From: Methylophilaceae bacterium
GTDB lineage: Bacteria; Pseudomonadota; Gammaproteobacteria; Burkholderiales; Methylophilaceae
NCBI GenBank assembly: GCA_014190615.1
Contig: BJGS01000003.1
Coordinates: forward strand, 1 to 39,538
Direction: 5' to 3'
Length of the DNA: 39,538 nucleotides
Shown here piece by piece: positions 9,456 through 19,497 of the stretch. The position numbers and the translations under genes were made by a program. The notes beneath the pieces were generated by a model. That model was not told the origin of the DNA, did no database searches, and was given only the letters and a program-made list of their open reading frames with translations. Position 1 is the first letter of the stretch. Every line of letters starts with the position of its first letter.

Positions 9456-10892
9456 TTAAGCAGTTCCACCTATAACTAAACCATCAATTTTGATTGTAGG
9501 TTGACCGACACCTACAGGCACACTTTGGCCTTCTTTTCCACAGGTCCCCACGCCTGAGTCTAATGACATATCATTTCCAATCATACTGACTTTCTTTAAA
9601 ACTTCAGGACCATTTCCAATTAAAGTTGCGCCTTTAACAGGGTAGAGTAATTTGCCATCTTCAATCATCCAAGCCTCTGCTGCAGAAAATACAAATTTAC
9701 CGCTGGTTATATCGACTTGCCCACCTCCGAAATTTACAGCATATATACCCTTTTGAACTGATTTAATAATCTCGTCAGATGTTCTTGTTCCATTGAGCAT
9801 GTATGTGTTTGTCATTCTCGGCATCGGAAGATGCGCGTAAGATTCTCTTCTCGCATTGCCAGTAATAGGCATATTCATGAGGCGCGCATTTAATGTATCT
9901 TGCAGATACCCTTTAAGAACACCATTTTCAATAAGAACGGTTCTTTGAGTTTCATTGCCTTCATCATCAATATTCAGTGAGCCTCTTCGATCCTTAATAG
10001 TGCCATCGTCAACGACGGTAATATCTTTAGCTGCCACTTGCGTACCAATTTTATTACTAAATGCAGAACTTCCTTTTCGATTAAAATCACCTTCCAAGCC
10101 ATGGCCAATAGCTTCATGAAGAAGAATACCTGGCCATCCAGGTCCTAAAACTACCGTCATACTTCCAGCAGGTGCTGGCTTAGCATTAAGATTTGTTGTG
10201 GCCTGATGAACTGCTTCATGTGCATATTGCTTTAATATTTCATCTGAAAAATATTCAAATCCAAATCGACCGCCTCCTCCTGAAGATCCTTGCTCTCGTT
10301 TGCCGTTGGATTCAGCGATAACATTGATTGAAAGCCTGACTAGAGGCCTAATATCTGCTGCAATTTTTTGCTCATTATTAATGACGAATATAACTTCATA
10401 CTCTCCAGCAATAGATGCAGTGACTTTAGTAATGCGTTCATCCATTTTTTTTGCATAATTTTCTATTTTTTCAAGAATATTAATTTTTGTTTCTGCAGGC
10501 ATTGCAGACAGCGGATCTTTTGGGCTATATAAATTTGCAATTATCTTTGGATGATTAAGTTTTTGACTGTGATTAATATTCTTTGATGCAATCGCTTTAG
10601 CGATATTCGAGGAAGAAAGAAGCGCTTCGATCGATATATCATCAGAATAAGCAAATGCAGACTTGTCTTTATTTACAGCTCTTACACCGACGCCTTGGTC
10701 GATTGAGAAGCTCCCTGACTTTACCTGCCCTTCCTCAAGGCCCCAGTATTCACTTTTAGTATATTGAAAGTAAAGATCTGCGTAATCAACACCATAAGAC
10801 ATCATGCCATCGAGTATTTTATTTAAATCATGAATTTCGATACCAGACTGTGCAAGTAGTAAATCTTTCGCGTGTGCAATTTTATGATCCAT
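9456..10892 (-). CDS. tldD: Metalloprotease TldD
   Basis: TldD forms a heterodimeric zinc protease with TldE (PmbA) that degrades unfolded peptides and processes microcin- and CcdA-type substrates in the cytoplasm. The 478-residue protein matches the family length. The active-site helix reads LLHEAIGHGLEGD, giving His259, Glu260 and His264, and the conserved C-terminal segment SGVGTCGKEGQSVPVG provides the third-ligand cysteine. It lies 8 bases after the nitrilase-family gene and is the last gene of the yhdP-nitrilase-tldD cluster. No tldE/pmbA is present in the window. Ordinary full-length copy, no anomaly seen. Confidence 0.96.
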   Translation of the reverse strand: MDHKIAHAKDLLLAQSGIEIHDLNKILDGMMSYGVDYADLYFQYTKSEYWGLEEGQVKSGSFSIDQGVGVRAVNKDKSAFAYSDDISIEALLSSSNIAKAIASKNINHSQKLNHPKIIANLYSPKDPLSAMPAETKINILEKIENYAKKMDERITKVTASIAGEYEVIFVINNEQKIAADIRPLVRLSINVIAESNGKREQGSSGGGGRFGFEYFSDEILKQYAHEAVHQATTNLNAKPAPAGSMTVVLGPGWPGILLHEAIGHGLEGDFNRKGSSAFSNKIGTQVAAKDITVVDDGTIKDRRGSLNIDDEGNETQRTVLIENGVLKGYLQDTLNARLMNMPITGNARRESYAHLPMPRMTNTYMLNGTRTSDEIIKSVQKGIYAVNFGGGQVDITSGKFVFSAAEAWMIEDGKLLYPVKGATLIGNGPEVLKKVSMIGNDMSLDSGVGTCGKEGQSVPVGVGQPTIKIDGLVIGGTA

Positions 10893-10900
10893 ATACGCCG

Positions 10901-11755
10901 TTATTTGATGGTGCGATGTTTAAGAGCCGGAAGAGATTTACGCACAGACTCAATATATCCTTTATTTAAGAATCCTGTAATCACACCAGATCCTCGCGGA
11001 AGTCGGTCGAGGATAGTTCCCCATGGGTCAACAATCATTGAGTTGCCATGCGTTTCTCTTCCTGATAAATGGTACCCGCCTTGAGCAGGAGCAAGCACGT
11101 AACATTGATTTTCAATCGCTCTTGCTCGAATCAAAATTTCCCAATGTGCTTTTCCAGTCGTTTCTGTAAAAGCTGAAGGAATCACAAGAAGATCGATACC
11201 TTTCATCGATCTAAATAACTCTGGAAATCTAAGGTCATAGCAAATTGCAATTCCAATTTTTCCAAAGGGTGAATCAACTACAACAACATCAGAACCTGCT
11301 TCAATTAATTTATCTTCACGATAATACTCATCTCCCATATCAAAACCGAATAGATGAATCTTATCGTAGCGGTGAACTAAATTTCCTTTGTCATCATAAA
11401 TAAGACAACTATTTCTTATTTTATTTTTATCTTTTGAAATTAAGGGAATGGAGCCACCAATAATCCATACTTTATTTTTCTTTGCTTGTTTGGATAAAAA
11501 AGATTGCACGAGACCTTGGTTAGGCTTTTCTCTAGCCTTTAGTTTTTCCGAATCTTTCGAGGACATAATTGAAAAGTATTCAGGAAGGGCGATAAGTTTG
11601 GCGCCTTGATTAGCAGCTATCGTAATTAAATTTTCAGCTTCATTAAGATTCGATTTGATATCTGGACCAGAAGCCATCTGGATACCAGCAATTTTAATGA
11701 TATCTTTATTAACTAACCTTGCTTTAGTTGTTTTTATTTTTGATTTAATGGCCAT
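10901..11755 (-). CDS. Nitrilase-superfamily carbon-nitrogen hydrolase (Nit1/deaminated glutathione amidase-like)
   Basis: A cytoplasmic amidase of 284 residues with the complete Glu-Lys-Cys triad: Glu59 in ALPEYFS, Lys132 in YDKIHLFG and Cys172 in IAICYDLRFPELFR. The YDKIHLFGFD and ICYDLRFPE motifs are those of the Nit branch (NIT1/YbeM), whose known activity is hydrolysis of deaminated glutathione, a metabolite-repair reaction. The exact substrate here is inferred. The start at 11755 is separated by one base from the yhdP stop; the first ~19 residues are a basic extension (KSKIKTTKARLVNKD) before the conserved IKIAGIQM strand, so a later start is possible but no good alternative Met is present. 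Its position between yhdP and tldD is a recurrent arrangement in beta- and gammaproteobacteria. Confidence 0.9.
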   Translation of the reverse strand: MAIKSKIKTTKARLVNKDIIKIAGIQMASGPDIKSNLNEAENLITIAANQGAKLIALPEYFSIMSSKDSEKLKAREKPNQGLVQSFLSKQAKKNKVWIIGGSIPLISKDKNKIRNSCLIYDDKGNLVHRYDKIHLFGFDMGDEYYREDKLIEAGSDVVVVDSPFGKIGIAICYDLRFPELFRSMKGIDLLVIPSAFTETTGKAHWEILIRARAIENQCYVLAPAQGGYHLSGRETHGNSMIVDPWGTILDRLPRGSGVITGFLNKGYIESVRKSLPALKHRTIK

Positions 11756-11756
11756 T

Positions 11757-14700
11757 TTATTTTTTGTCAGTAAATAAATTCTTAGTATTATCGATGGTGG
11801 TTTTAATTTTGTCTGAGGGTGAATTATTTACTTCTTCTGGATTTTCCCACGTCCCAATAATACGATATTCAGAAGTAAGCACTTTATTAAGCGGATCCTT
11901 AAGAATTTTTTGCGCTATAAATGCTGCAGCACCCACAAGCGGACCACCTGCGAGAGCTGCAATTGATAAACTATCACTAATGTGAGGTGTTACTTTTACA
12001 TTAAGGTCTTGTGTTTCTTTGATGATATTCGTTTCTCCGGACATAAATACTTCTGCAGCAGGTCCGTTCATTCTAAAGTTACTTGTTTTAAGAGTGCCAT
12101 TATTTAAGCGGACTGAAGCATTCATACTGTCAAGTACAAAGCCACTACCAAAAAGATCTCTAAAGTCTAAACTTAATCTTCTAGGTAAGCTCTGAAGCGT
12201 GACAAGGCCAAACAGTCTTCCTATTCCAGGTTCTACTTTCTGAATTACACCTTTATGCACATCGAGATTGAATGAGCCATCGACTTTTGTTTTATCGAAT
12301 TCAAGAGGATTACCTTGCCATTTAAATTGACCTGATATATCAGCTTCACCATCTTTTACAAAATTTGGGTAACCAAGAAAGTTAAGTGTGTCGCCTAGAT
12401 TATTAATTTTCCAACTAAAATTTATATTAGTTTTGGAATTCTTATTCCAATCCATCCATTCACCATCTGCTTGGAAAACATTTTTATCGTTAATGACTCT
12501 AAATTTTTGAATATTAATATTTTGTTTTAAAGTGCTTGAGACAAGCTCAATCTTACCAATTTTTTTACTATCGATCTCAAGTGAATCAATTTTGATATCC
12601 AGGTTAGGGATTTTTTGATTACCGGGGCTCTGAGATGAGCTAATTTTTTTTATTTCGCTAGGTAATTTAAGCGCATTTAATCGAGCTGTTAATCTATTAT
12701 CTTTCTCAGTCCATAGGAGGTTGCCTGACGTTTCATTTGAGCTAATCTTAAATTTTGTGCTTCCATTGACAGGTGCTATTTCTATTTTAAGATTGTTAAA
12801 CCTTCTATCAAATAGATCGGCATTTTTTAATACGATATCTGCTTTATCGACTTTAAATCCGCTAGAAGTATCGCCTCCGCTATAAATGCTCATAAAGTCA
12901 TCGAGGTTTGCATAAGGTAAATTAGCCTTTAGATAGAGTCCTTTTTGTGTATTTGTTTTGATATCTGAGTTAATTGAAATAAACCCTTTGTCGACTATCA
13001 TTACATTATTTTTTTCAAGGCGTGATATTTTTGAATTGACGATATTGCTGTACTTAAATTCAATATCATCACTTTTTGGATTGTTTTGTTTTTTCGAGAA
13101 GAAGAATTTTTCTTCTTTGTCTCGAGCTTTATTAAACGGAGCAGGGTAGCTCATCTCGACCCCTTTTAAATCTGAAGTTATTTGTATATTAAGTAAAGGC
13201 TTTTTATATTCAATACTGCCTTCCCAGTCCGCGGAGCCATTTAACTTTGAAAAGCTAGTCCCAAATTTTTCCTCAATACCTTTACTGGTAAATTTTCCAT
13301 TTAATTTCACTTTAATGATTTTGCTTGGATCTGAAACAATTGAAATATTGGTATTGCCACCAAACAAAGTACCACTGAGGTTTTCTGTCTTTACATTCTT
13401 TTCGTCAAATATGACAAAACCTTTTATTTTTTCTATATTAGGAATGCCTATCGAAGAATTGTTAAGCGTGCTGTCCATAAACTGATAATTACCTTTAAAT
13501 GTTATTGCGTCGATATTGTCCATAGGTATATCTATATTAACTTTCAATCTACCTTCTCCAGAACCTGAAGCTTCATCAAATAAATGTTGGACAGACTCTT
13601 TTATAGGGCTGTTATTAATAAACTTAACAGTTTCACGTATTGGACTATTAAGGGTGCCTTCAAGATTTAAAATTGGATGCTCTATAGCTATTGCAGAGAT
13701 GGTTGCCTTAAGCTCTTTGATTGTATTGCCAAGAAACTGACCTTTTTTACTCAGTAGTTCGAAGGTGCCATGATTGATAGAGGCCGTAAAATCAAATTTT
13801 TCGACTACCGGCCATCCTGTTCCATATTCTATTAATGTATTTTTACCAGTACTTGTGACAACAAATGAACCCTTGTTAGGATCAGGCTGGTTATTAGCAT
13901 CGACAAAAGGAAATTCGGCTGCTGAGCCTTTGATTGAAATCAACGTATTTTCTAGACTACCTTCAAGAAGAGATGTATCTAACCAATGAAGGCTTTCAGC
14001 GCCCATTATTTTTGGGTAATAAGCCTTTGCATGTTTAAAATCGACGAACGGAATTGATGCTTGAATATCTAAATAGGGTATATTTTCAGTCGCATTTTTT
14101 ATACTGCCATTGATAGATCCGTTAATAAAAGCGTTGTTAAAGCTAACATTTTTTAACATCAGATAGTTCTCAGTCCATTTCAGATCGCCATACAAATTAT
14201 TAAACGTAAGTTGTTCCCTAAATAATTTATTGTATGTAAGAGACACATCCGTAGATTTAAATTTTAGTGATCCATCTTGATTCGATATGTGAATAGAACC
14301 TGTAAGATTTTCAAAGCCTGGGAAATCTTCGAAAGCTTTTAAGCTTAATTTATCGAATTGGGCAGCTAAGTTTAATTCAGTTTTCTTACTATTTGCCCAC
14401 TTTAAATTTACATGAGAAAGAGAACCTGAAGGCTGAATATCGTTTACTTTACTTTTAACGTCATCGAAGTAAGGGATAGTTTGCAAAATTTCATTTGCAG
14501 CATCAAGTTGAATTTTATTAACCTTGAGTGAGAATGCTGTTGGCTTATTGGTCTCATTTGAAATGGTGATTGCAGTATCAGCACCTTGAATATTAATACC
14601 ATTATTAGTTAATAAAAAAAGATTTTCAAAAGAAATTTGATAGTCCTTTGTATTTGCAAGCCAAATTACATCACCAGAAAAATTCTTTAGGTTAAGCTCG

Positions 14701-15584
14701 TTTTTATGAGCTTGATTTAGTTCTATTTTCAAACTTATAAGTTTAAGTGATGCTTTAATCTTGGTAATTGCTGCATTAGTAATATTTGCAGTTAAGTTCA
14801 AATCGCCCGTGCCAGAATTAATTTTAACTGGATAATTAATCCATGGCATATACGCTGCTAAGTTAATATTGCCAGCTTTAATTCTAATTTCGGAATCCCA
14901 TGATTTAATATCTTCAATTGACTTTGCATAAATTTTACCGTTAAGATCAATAAACTGGTTGTCACTGTTACTAATCCTAAAATTCAGATCAAACTTATGT
15001 TTGCCAATGACCTGATTAATAAATGGCGTTTTATAACTAAAATTTAAATCTTTTAATGTGAGTGCAGGAGCTTGCCTATATTCATCATGCCAGTCAATTT
15101 CACCTTGTTGTATGGAAACCTTTTTTTGATTAAGTAGCCAATTAGTTAATTTGTTATTGCTAGATCCATCAATTGATATACCACCAATAAAGATTTTATT
15201 ATTTGCATCTCGTTTAATTAGAAGTTTAGGGCCTTGCAATCTAATTTCTGAGAGTGTGGGTTTTAAATAAAATGGACTTAGCCATGAAAAATCTGCGCTA
15301 ATTTCTTTTAATTCCAAGGAGGTATTGTTTTGACTGTCTTTAAATACAACTTCATTAAGTGCTATTTCTGGATTAATGAAATCCCATCGGCCATTGAGTG
15401 AATTTATTTTAATAATTTGACCTGTAGCTTGCGAAGCAAGATCTTCAATTCTAGTTTTGTAATTATTTAAATTAGGTTTAATGTAAAACTGAAATGCAAG
15501 GCTAGATAGAATGATAAAAAGTGCATAGGTAATGGCGAATGCAATACCAATTTTTTTTACGTAAGGAAGTATTTTTTGCTTCAT
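11757..15584 (-). CDS. yhdP: YhdP-family AsmA-like envelope protein
   Basis: A 1,275-residue protein of the YhdP family, AsmA-like bridge proteins thought to carry phospholipid from the inner to the outer membrane. One N-terminal transmembrane helix (IGIAFAITYALFIILSSLAF, ~12-31) anchors a long periplasmic region of repeated beta-strand segments typical of AsmA/Vps13-like lipid-transfer grooves. The C-terminal segment with GLVTLQSLPRRLSLDFRDLF and the following SGFVLDSMNASVRL is the clearest YhdP hallmark. The length equals that of E. coli YhdP. It follows acs by 44 bases on the same strand, with AAGAAAGA near its start as a weak ribosome site, and leads directly into the nitrilase gene. Assignment is firm at family level; the transport role is from the literature on the family. 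Confidence 0.92.
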   Translation of the reverse strand: MKQKILPYVKKIGIAFAITYALFIILSSLAFQFYIKPNLNNYKTRIEDLASQATGQIIKINSLNGRWDFINPEIALNEVVFKDSQNNTSLELKEISADFSWLSPFYLKPTLSEIRLQGPKLLIKRDANNKIFIGGISIDGSSNNKLTNWLLNQKKVSIQQGEIDWHDEYRQAPALTLKDLNFSYKTPFINQVIGKHKFDLNFRISNSDNQFIDLNGKIYAKSIEDIKSWDSEIRIKAGNINLAAYMPWINYPVKINSGTGDLNLTANITNAAITKIKASLKLISLKIELNQAHKNELNLKNFSGDVIWLANTKDYQISFENLFLLTNNGINIQGADTAITISNETNKPTAFSLKVNKIQLDAANEILQTIPYFDDVKSKVNDIQPSGSLSHVNLKWANSKKTELNLAAQFDKLSLKAFEDFPGFENLTGSIHISNQDGSLKFKSTDVSLTYNKLFREQLTFNNLYGDLKWTENYLMLKNVSFNNAFINGSINGSIKNATENIPYLDIQASIPFVDFKHAKAYYPKIMGAESLHWLDTSLLEGSLENTLISIKGSAAEFPFVDANNQPDPNKGSFVVTSTGKNTLIEYGTGWPVVEKFDFTASINHGTFELLSKKGQFLGNTIKELKATISAIAIEHPILNLEGTLNSPIRETVKFINNSPIKESVQHLFDEASGSGEGRLKVNIDIPMDNIDAITFKGNYQFMDSTLNNSSIGIPNIEKIKGFVIFDEKNVKTENLSGTLFGGNTNISIVSDPSKIIKVKLNGKFTSKGIEEKFGTSFSKLNGSADWEGSIEYKKPLLNIQITSDLKGVEMSYPAPFNKARDKEEKFFFSKKQNNPKSDDIEFKYSNIVNSKISRLEKNNVMIVDKGFISINSDIKTNTQKGLYLKANLPYANLDDFMSIYSGGDTSSGFKVDKADIVLKNADLFDRRFNNLKIEIAPVNGSTKFKISSNETSGNLLWTEKDNRLTARLNALKLPSEIKKISSSQSPGNQKIPNLDIKIDSLEIDSKKIGKIELVSSTLKQNINIQKFRVINDKNVFQADGEWMDWNKNSKTNINFSWKINNLGDTLNFLGYPNFVKDGEADISGQFKWQGNPLEFDKTKVDGSFNLDVHKGVIQKVEPGIGRLFGLVTLQSLPRRLSLDFRDLFGSGFVLDSMNASVRLNNGTLKTSNFRMNGPAAEVFMSGETNIIKETQDLNVKVTPHISDSLSIAALAGGPLVGAAAFIAQKILKDPLNKVLTSEYRIIGTWENPEEVNNSPSDKIKTTIDNTKNLFTDKK

Positions 15585-15628
15585 TGGTCTTTCTTAAACT
15601 TAAACCGCTTAAGCTATTTTACTTTAAA

Positions 15629-17605
15629 TTATTGAATTGTTTGTTTTAGTTGTTCAAGAATAGATGGGTTATCAAGGGTTGAAATATCAGAAGTGATCTC
15701 TTCTCCCTTGGCGAGAGAGCGTAAAAGTCTTCGCATGATTTTACCTGAGCGAGTCTTGGGAAGATTGTCACCAAATCGTATGTCATCAGGCTTAGCGATC
15801 GGGCCTATCTCTTTAGCTACCCAGTCTCTTAATTGACTTACAATCGCTTTAGCTTCATCGCCTTCAGGTCTTTTACCTTTAAGTACGACATAAGCTACGA
15901 TTGATTCACCTTTAATTTCATGCGGTTTTCCTACGACTGCAGCCTCTGCCACTAACGGACTTGAAACTAATGAAGACTCAATTTCCATAGTACCTAGGCG
16001 ATGGCCTGATACACTTAATACATCATCGATACGTCCCATGATTGTAAAGTAGCCCGTTGACTTATCCCTGATGGCGCCATCGCCAGCGAGATATACTTTT
16101 CCGCCTAATTCTTCGGGATAGTAGCTTTTTTTGTAGCGTTCGGGATCACCCCAAATCGTTCTAATCATAGAAGGCCAAGGCTTTTTAATAACCAATAATC
16201 CGCCAGTACCCCAAGGGACTTCATTACCAACTTCATCAACAATGGCTGCATCTATTCCAGGGAAGGGAAGTGTGCATGAGCCTGGAACTAATGGCGTTGC
16301 TCCTGGCAAAGGCGTGATGACATGACCACCTGTTTCCGTTTGCCAAAAGGTATCTACAATAGGACAGCGGTGATGCCCAATTTTTTCGTAATACCACATC
16401 CATGCTTCAGGATTAATAGGCTCTCCTACAGAACCTAAAAGGCGAAGGCTAGATAAATCATAAGTATCCGGATTAGATTCTTGGTTTAATTCAGACGCTT
16501 TTATTAGTGAGCGAATTGCTGTAGGCGCAGTATAAAAAATACTGACATGATGCTTTTCAATCATTTGCCAAAAACGCCCCGCATGAGGGTGGGTTGGAAT
16601 ACCTTCATAGATAAGCTGTGTCGCTCCCATTGCAAGTGGACCATATACGACATAGGTATGTCCTGTAATCCATCCTACATCAGCTGTACACCAGTAAACA
16701 TCATCATCTTTAATATCAAATGTCCATCTCATCGTATTCATTGCATGAAGCAGATAGCCTGCTGATGAATGCTGAACTCCTTTTGGGGTTCCAGTAGAGC
16801 CTGAGGTATAAAGAAGAAATAAAGGATGTTCAGCATTTACATAAACCGGATCACAATCAGTAGATTGGTTTTTAATTAAGTCATGCCACCAAGTTTCTTT
16901 AAATTTTAATGCGACCGTATCTTTTGATTTTTTAAGTATTACAGTATTAATAATAGATTCAGACCCGCCCAAATTAAGCGCTTCATCAACAGCAGCTTTT
17001 AGGGGTAATGTTTTGCCACCTCGATATTGAATATCCGATGTGATGACAAGTTTTGCTTTAGCATCTTTAATGCGTTCCTGGATACTTTTTGCGGAGAATC
17101 CTCCAAATACGACAGAGTGAGTTAGCCCAATTCTGGAGCAAGCTAGCATTGACACAACAGCTTCAATGCCCATAGGTAAATAAATGACAACTCTATCGCC
17201 TATATTTAAATTAAATGTTTTTAGACCATTTGCAAATTGACATACTTGTTCGTAGAGTTCTTTGTATGTTATTTGCGAGACTTCGCCGTTATCTGCTTCA
17301 AAAATAATAGCAATTTTATTGGGTTGAGTATTTAGATGCTTATCAAGGCAGTTATATGAAACGTTTAATTCACCATCTTCAAACCATTTATAGAATGGTG
17401 CATCAGAGCCATTTAATGTTTTAGTGAATGGTTTTTTCCATATAATTAACTCGCGAGCAAGATCAGCCCAGAATTTTTCATAATTTTCGTTTGCAGCAGC
17501 ACAAAGTTTTTCATATGCTGCCATGCCAGATACATTAGCTCGATCAACAAATGCTTGAGCAGGATGAAATATTCTATGTTCGTTTAGGATTGACTCGATA
17601 CCCAT
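15629..17605 (-). CDS. acs: Acetyl-coenzyme A synthetase (AMP-forming)
   Basis: Converts acetate, ATP and CoA to acetyl-CoA through acetyl-AMP. The 658-residue length is standard. Visible motifs are the N-terminal [15 protein letters not shown], the P-loop-like [36 protein letters not shown] and the C-terminal lid motif [14 protein letters not shown], whose lysine is the target of protein acetylation in characterised Acs. WQTETGG with a Trp-containing acyl pocket fits acetate specificity over longer acids. The gene is divergent from a sensor kinase/response regulator pair, with 167 bases between starts. In pseudomonads acs is controlled by a LuxR-type regulator, so control by the neighbouring pair is a reasonable inference. 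yhdP lies downstream on the same strand. Confidence 0.97.
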   Translation of the reverse strand: MGIESILNEHRIFHPAQAFVDRANVSGMAAYEKLCAAANENYEKFWADLARELIIWKKPFTKTLNGSDAPFYKWFEDGELNVSYNCLDKHLNTQPNKIAIIFEADNGEVSQITYKELYEQVCQFANGLKTFNLNIGDRVVIYLPMGIEAVVSMLACSRIGLTHSVVFGGFSAKSIQERIKDAKAKLVITSDIQYRGGKTLPLKAAVDEALNLGGSESIINTVILKKSKDTVALKFKETWWHDLIKNQSTDCDPVYVNAEHPLFLLYTSGSTGTPKGVQHSSAGYLLHAMNTMRWTFDIKDDDVYWCTADVGWITGHTYVVYGPLAMGATQLIYEGIPTHPHAGRFWQMIEKHHVSIFYTAPTAIRSLIKASELNQESNPDTYDLSSLRLLGSVGEPINPEAWMWYYEKIGHHRCPIVDTFWQTETGGHVITPLPGATPLVPGSCTLPFPGIDAAIVDEVGNEVPWGTGGLLVIKKPWPSMIRTIWGDPERYKKSYYPEELGGKVYLAGDGAIRDKSTGYFTIMGRIDDVLSVSGHRLGTMEIESSLVSSPLVAEAAVVGKPHEIKGESIVAYVVLKGKRPEGDEAKAIVSQLRDWVAKEIGPIAKPDDIRFGDNLPKTRSGKIMRRLLRSLAKGEEITSDISTLDNPSILEQLKQTIQ

Positions 17606-17772
17606 ACGTTTTACTCAAATTCAACTTAATGACTAAACCTAATTATTAGTAGTAATTTATTTTATGTAAAGCAAAAAAATTACACTTGAATTATTTTCAT
17701 TATTTAACGCTTGTGAGCGAGCCTTTATGTGTGGTAAAAGTCATCCATCACCATGATTAATATCATTACATT
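17606..17772. promoter_or_regulatory. Divergent intergenic region between acs and the sensor-kinase gene
   Basis: 167 A/T-rich bases that must hold promoters for both directions. For the kinase side the best sigma70-like pair I see is TTGTGA (17711-17716), 18 bases, TAAAAG (17735-17740), which is weak. On the acs side only poor matches are visible. A seven-codon frame ATG ATT AAT ATC ATT ACA TTA TGA starts at 17753, and its stop overlaps the kinase ATG. AATTA-N7-TAATT at ~17641-17657 is a small imperfect dyad. No RNA gene is seen. Confidence 0.4.
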
Positions 17773-19497
17773 ATGAATTTAAGAGTTAGATTAAATCTTT
17801 TAATTACAGTTATTTTGTTGATCTTCTTTGTTTCGATGGGTTACACCATTATGAAAGGATCAAGAGAATCTATTCAAGAAGGCGTTGAATCAGCTAACCG
17901 AGTAACTATGCAGTTGTTAGAGACGGTCATTATTAGTTCTTCCCAAAATCCAGAATGGGGATATACCCACGATGTGTTAAAGAAATTCTTAGAAGAATTA
18001 GGCCACGTGAGAAGTAGTGATATTTATTTATTTAATCTTCAAGGTGATCTTCTTTATAATTCACCCCCCTCGAAGTATCGTTCAGATGATCTACCTCCAC
18101 CAAAATGGTTTGTAAGTTCGCTAACACCGAAAGAAGAGATCAATACGAGAGCAATACGATTTGGGAAATTGGTTGTTAAAACAAACTCATCCGGCGCTAT
18201 TAAAGAGTCCTGGTCAAAGATGCATCATTTATTTTGGATTGTCCTCATATTTTTCATAATGTTAAATATTGCCGTGAATTGGATGCTTGGTTTTTGGTTA
18301 AGACCCCTTGAGCCTATGGTCGAAGCAATTAATAAAATGGGCGAAGGCGATTTCTCGGCAAGATTACCTAACTTTGATTTGCCTGAATTTGCATCTATAG
18401 CTTCAAACTTTAACCGAATGGGCAATTCACTTCAATCCAAAATTCGTGAAAATCAGAAATTAGCTTTGATTGCTCAACAAACGGCAGATGCCATTATTAT
18501 TCATGACCTACAATCTAAAATATCTTTTTGGAATGCATCAGCTGAAAGAATATTTGGCTATTCTTCGAAAGAAATATTAGGTAAGTCAGCTTATCTTCTG
18601 ACATCCAAAGCTAACGAAAATGAATTAAGAAAAAATTTCAAATCCACACATAAGGGAAAATATATTCACAATATTGAAAGTCAGCGGGTTAAAAAAAATG
18701 GTGAAGTGGTAGATGTCGCCATATCGTTTTCTCCGCTTATCGATCCTATCAATAAAAAAATCATTGGCGATATTTGTAGCATGAGAGACATTAGTGAGAA
18801 AAAAATTGCAGAGGAATCAAAACTTAAACTTGAAGAAAATAGAAAGTTTACACAGTTAATTCAGAGTCATATTGAAGATGAGAGAAGAAGTTTAGCAAGA
18901 GAGCTTCACGATGAACTAGGTCAGTATGTCTCAGCTATTAAAATTTTTGCATCAAATATTTCGAATAAAGCCAAAAAAGTATCACCTGAAATTGAAAAGA
19001 ATGCTGATTCTGTGATTTCTGCTGCAAATCAAATTTATGATGGTATGCATAGCATTATTAAACAATTAAGACCGAGTTCACTAGATAATTTAGGATTAGC
19101 AGAAACATTGAAAGATACTGTGCATACTTGGCAAAAGCAGTATCAGGATTTAAAAATTAAATTATTAATTAAAGGCGATATTGATCATTTAAATGAAACT
19201 TTAAATATTAATATATATCGAATTATTCAAGAGGCTATGAATAATGTGCTTAAGCATGCTAAAGCTGAAGAGGTTAGTATTAATATAGTGCTCACTAAAA
19301 AAGGTGTTTTGGAATTATCTTTCAACGATGATGGAAAAGGTATGGATCTTAATAAAGTAGATCAAACAAAAAACTTTGGTATTTTAGGTATGCAAGAACG
19401 CATTCAATCTTTAAATGGTACATTCGAATTAATTTCTAAAAAAAATCAGGGCACACAGATTCTGATTTCTGTGCCATTCAAAAAGGATAAAGATTGA
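17773..19497 (+). CDS. MoxY/NarX-type membrane sensor histidine kinase with HAMP and PAS domains
   Basis: A 574-residue sensor kinase. TM1 lies at ~7-27, a periplasmic domain at ~28-150, TM2 at ~152-172, HAMP at ~173-225, PAS at ~232-345, a HisKA_3 phosphoacceptor around RRSLARELHDELGQ with His379, and HATPase at ~460-570 (N box IIQEAMNNVLKHA, G1 DDGKGMD, G2 GILGMQERI). The periplasmic part has an SSDIYLFNLQGDLLYNSPPS pattern followed by PPPKWF, which I recognise as the LapD/MoxY N-terminal type. MoxY-like kinases regulate methanol oxidation in some methylotrophs, but whether this one does is unproven. The response regulator follows with a TTGA stop/start overlap. No clear Shine-Dalgarno precedes the ATG. 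It is divergent from acs, so control of acetate or C1 metabolism is the leading inference. Confidence 0.88.
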   Translation: MNLRVRLNLLITVILLIFFVSMGYTIMKGSRESIQEGVESANRVTMQLLETVIISSSQNPEWGYTHDVLKKFLEELGHVRSSDIYLFNLQGDLLYNSPPSKYRSDDLPPPKWFVSSLTPKEEINTRAIRFGKLVVKTNSSGAIKESWSKMHHLFWIVLIFFIMLNIAVNWMLGFWLRPLEPMVEAINKMGEGDFSARLPNFDLPEFASIASNFNRMGNSLQSKIRENQKLALIAQQTADAIIIHDLQSKISFWNASAERIFGYSSKEILGKSAYLLTSKANENELRKNFKSTHKGKYIHNIESQRVKKNGEVVDVAISFSPLIDPINKKIIGDICSMRDISEKKIAEESKLKLEENRKFTQLIQSHIEDERRSLARELHDELGQYVSAIKIFASNISNKAKKVSPEIEKNADSVISAANQIYDGMHSIIKQLRPSSLDNLGLAETLKDTVHTWQKQYQDLKIKLLIKGDIDHLNETLNINIYRIIQEAMNNVLKHAKAEEVSINIVLTKKGVLELSFNDDGKGMDLNKVDQTKNFGILGMQERIQSLNGTFELISKKNQGTQILISVPFKKDKD

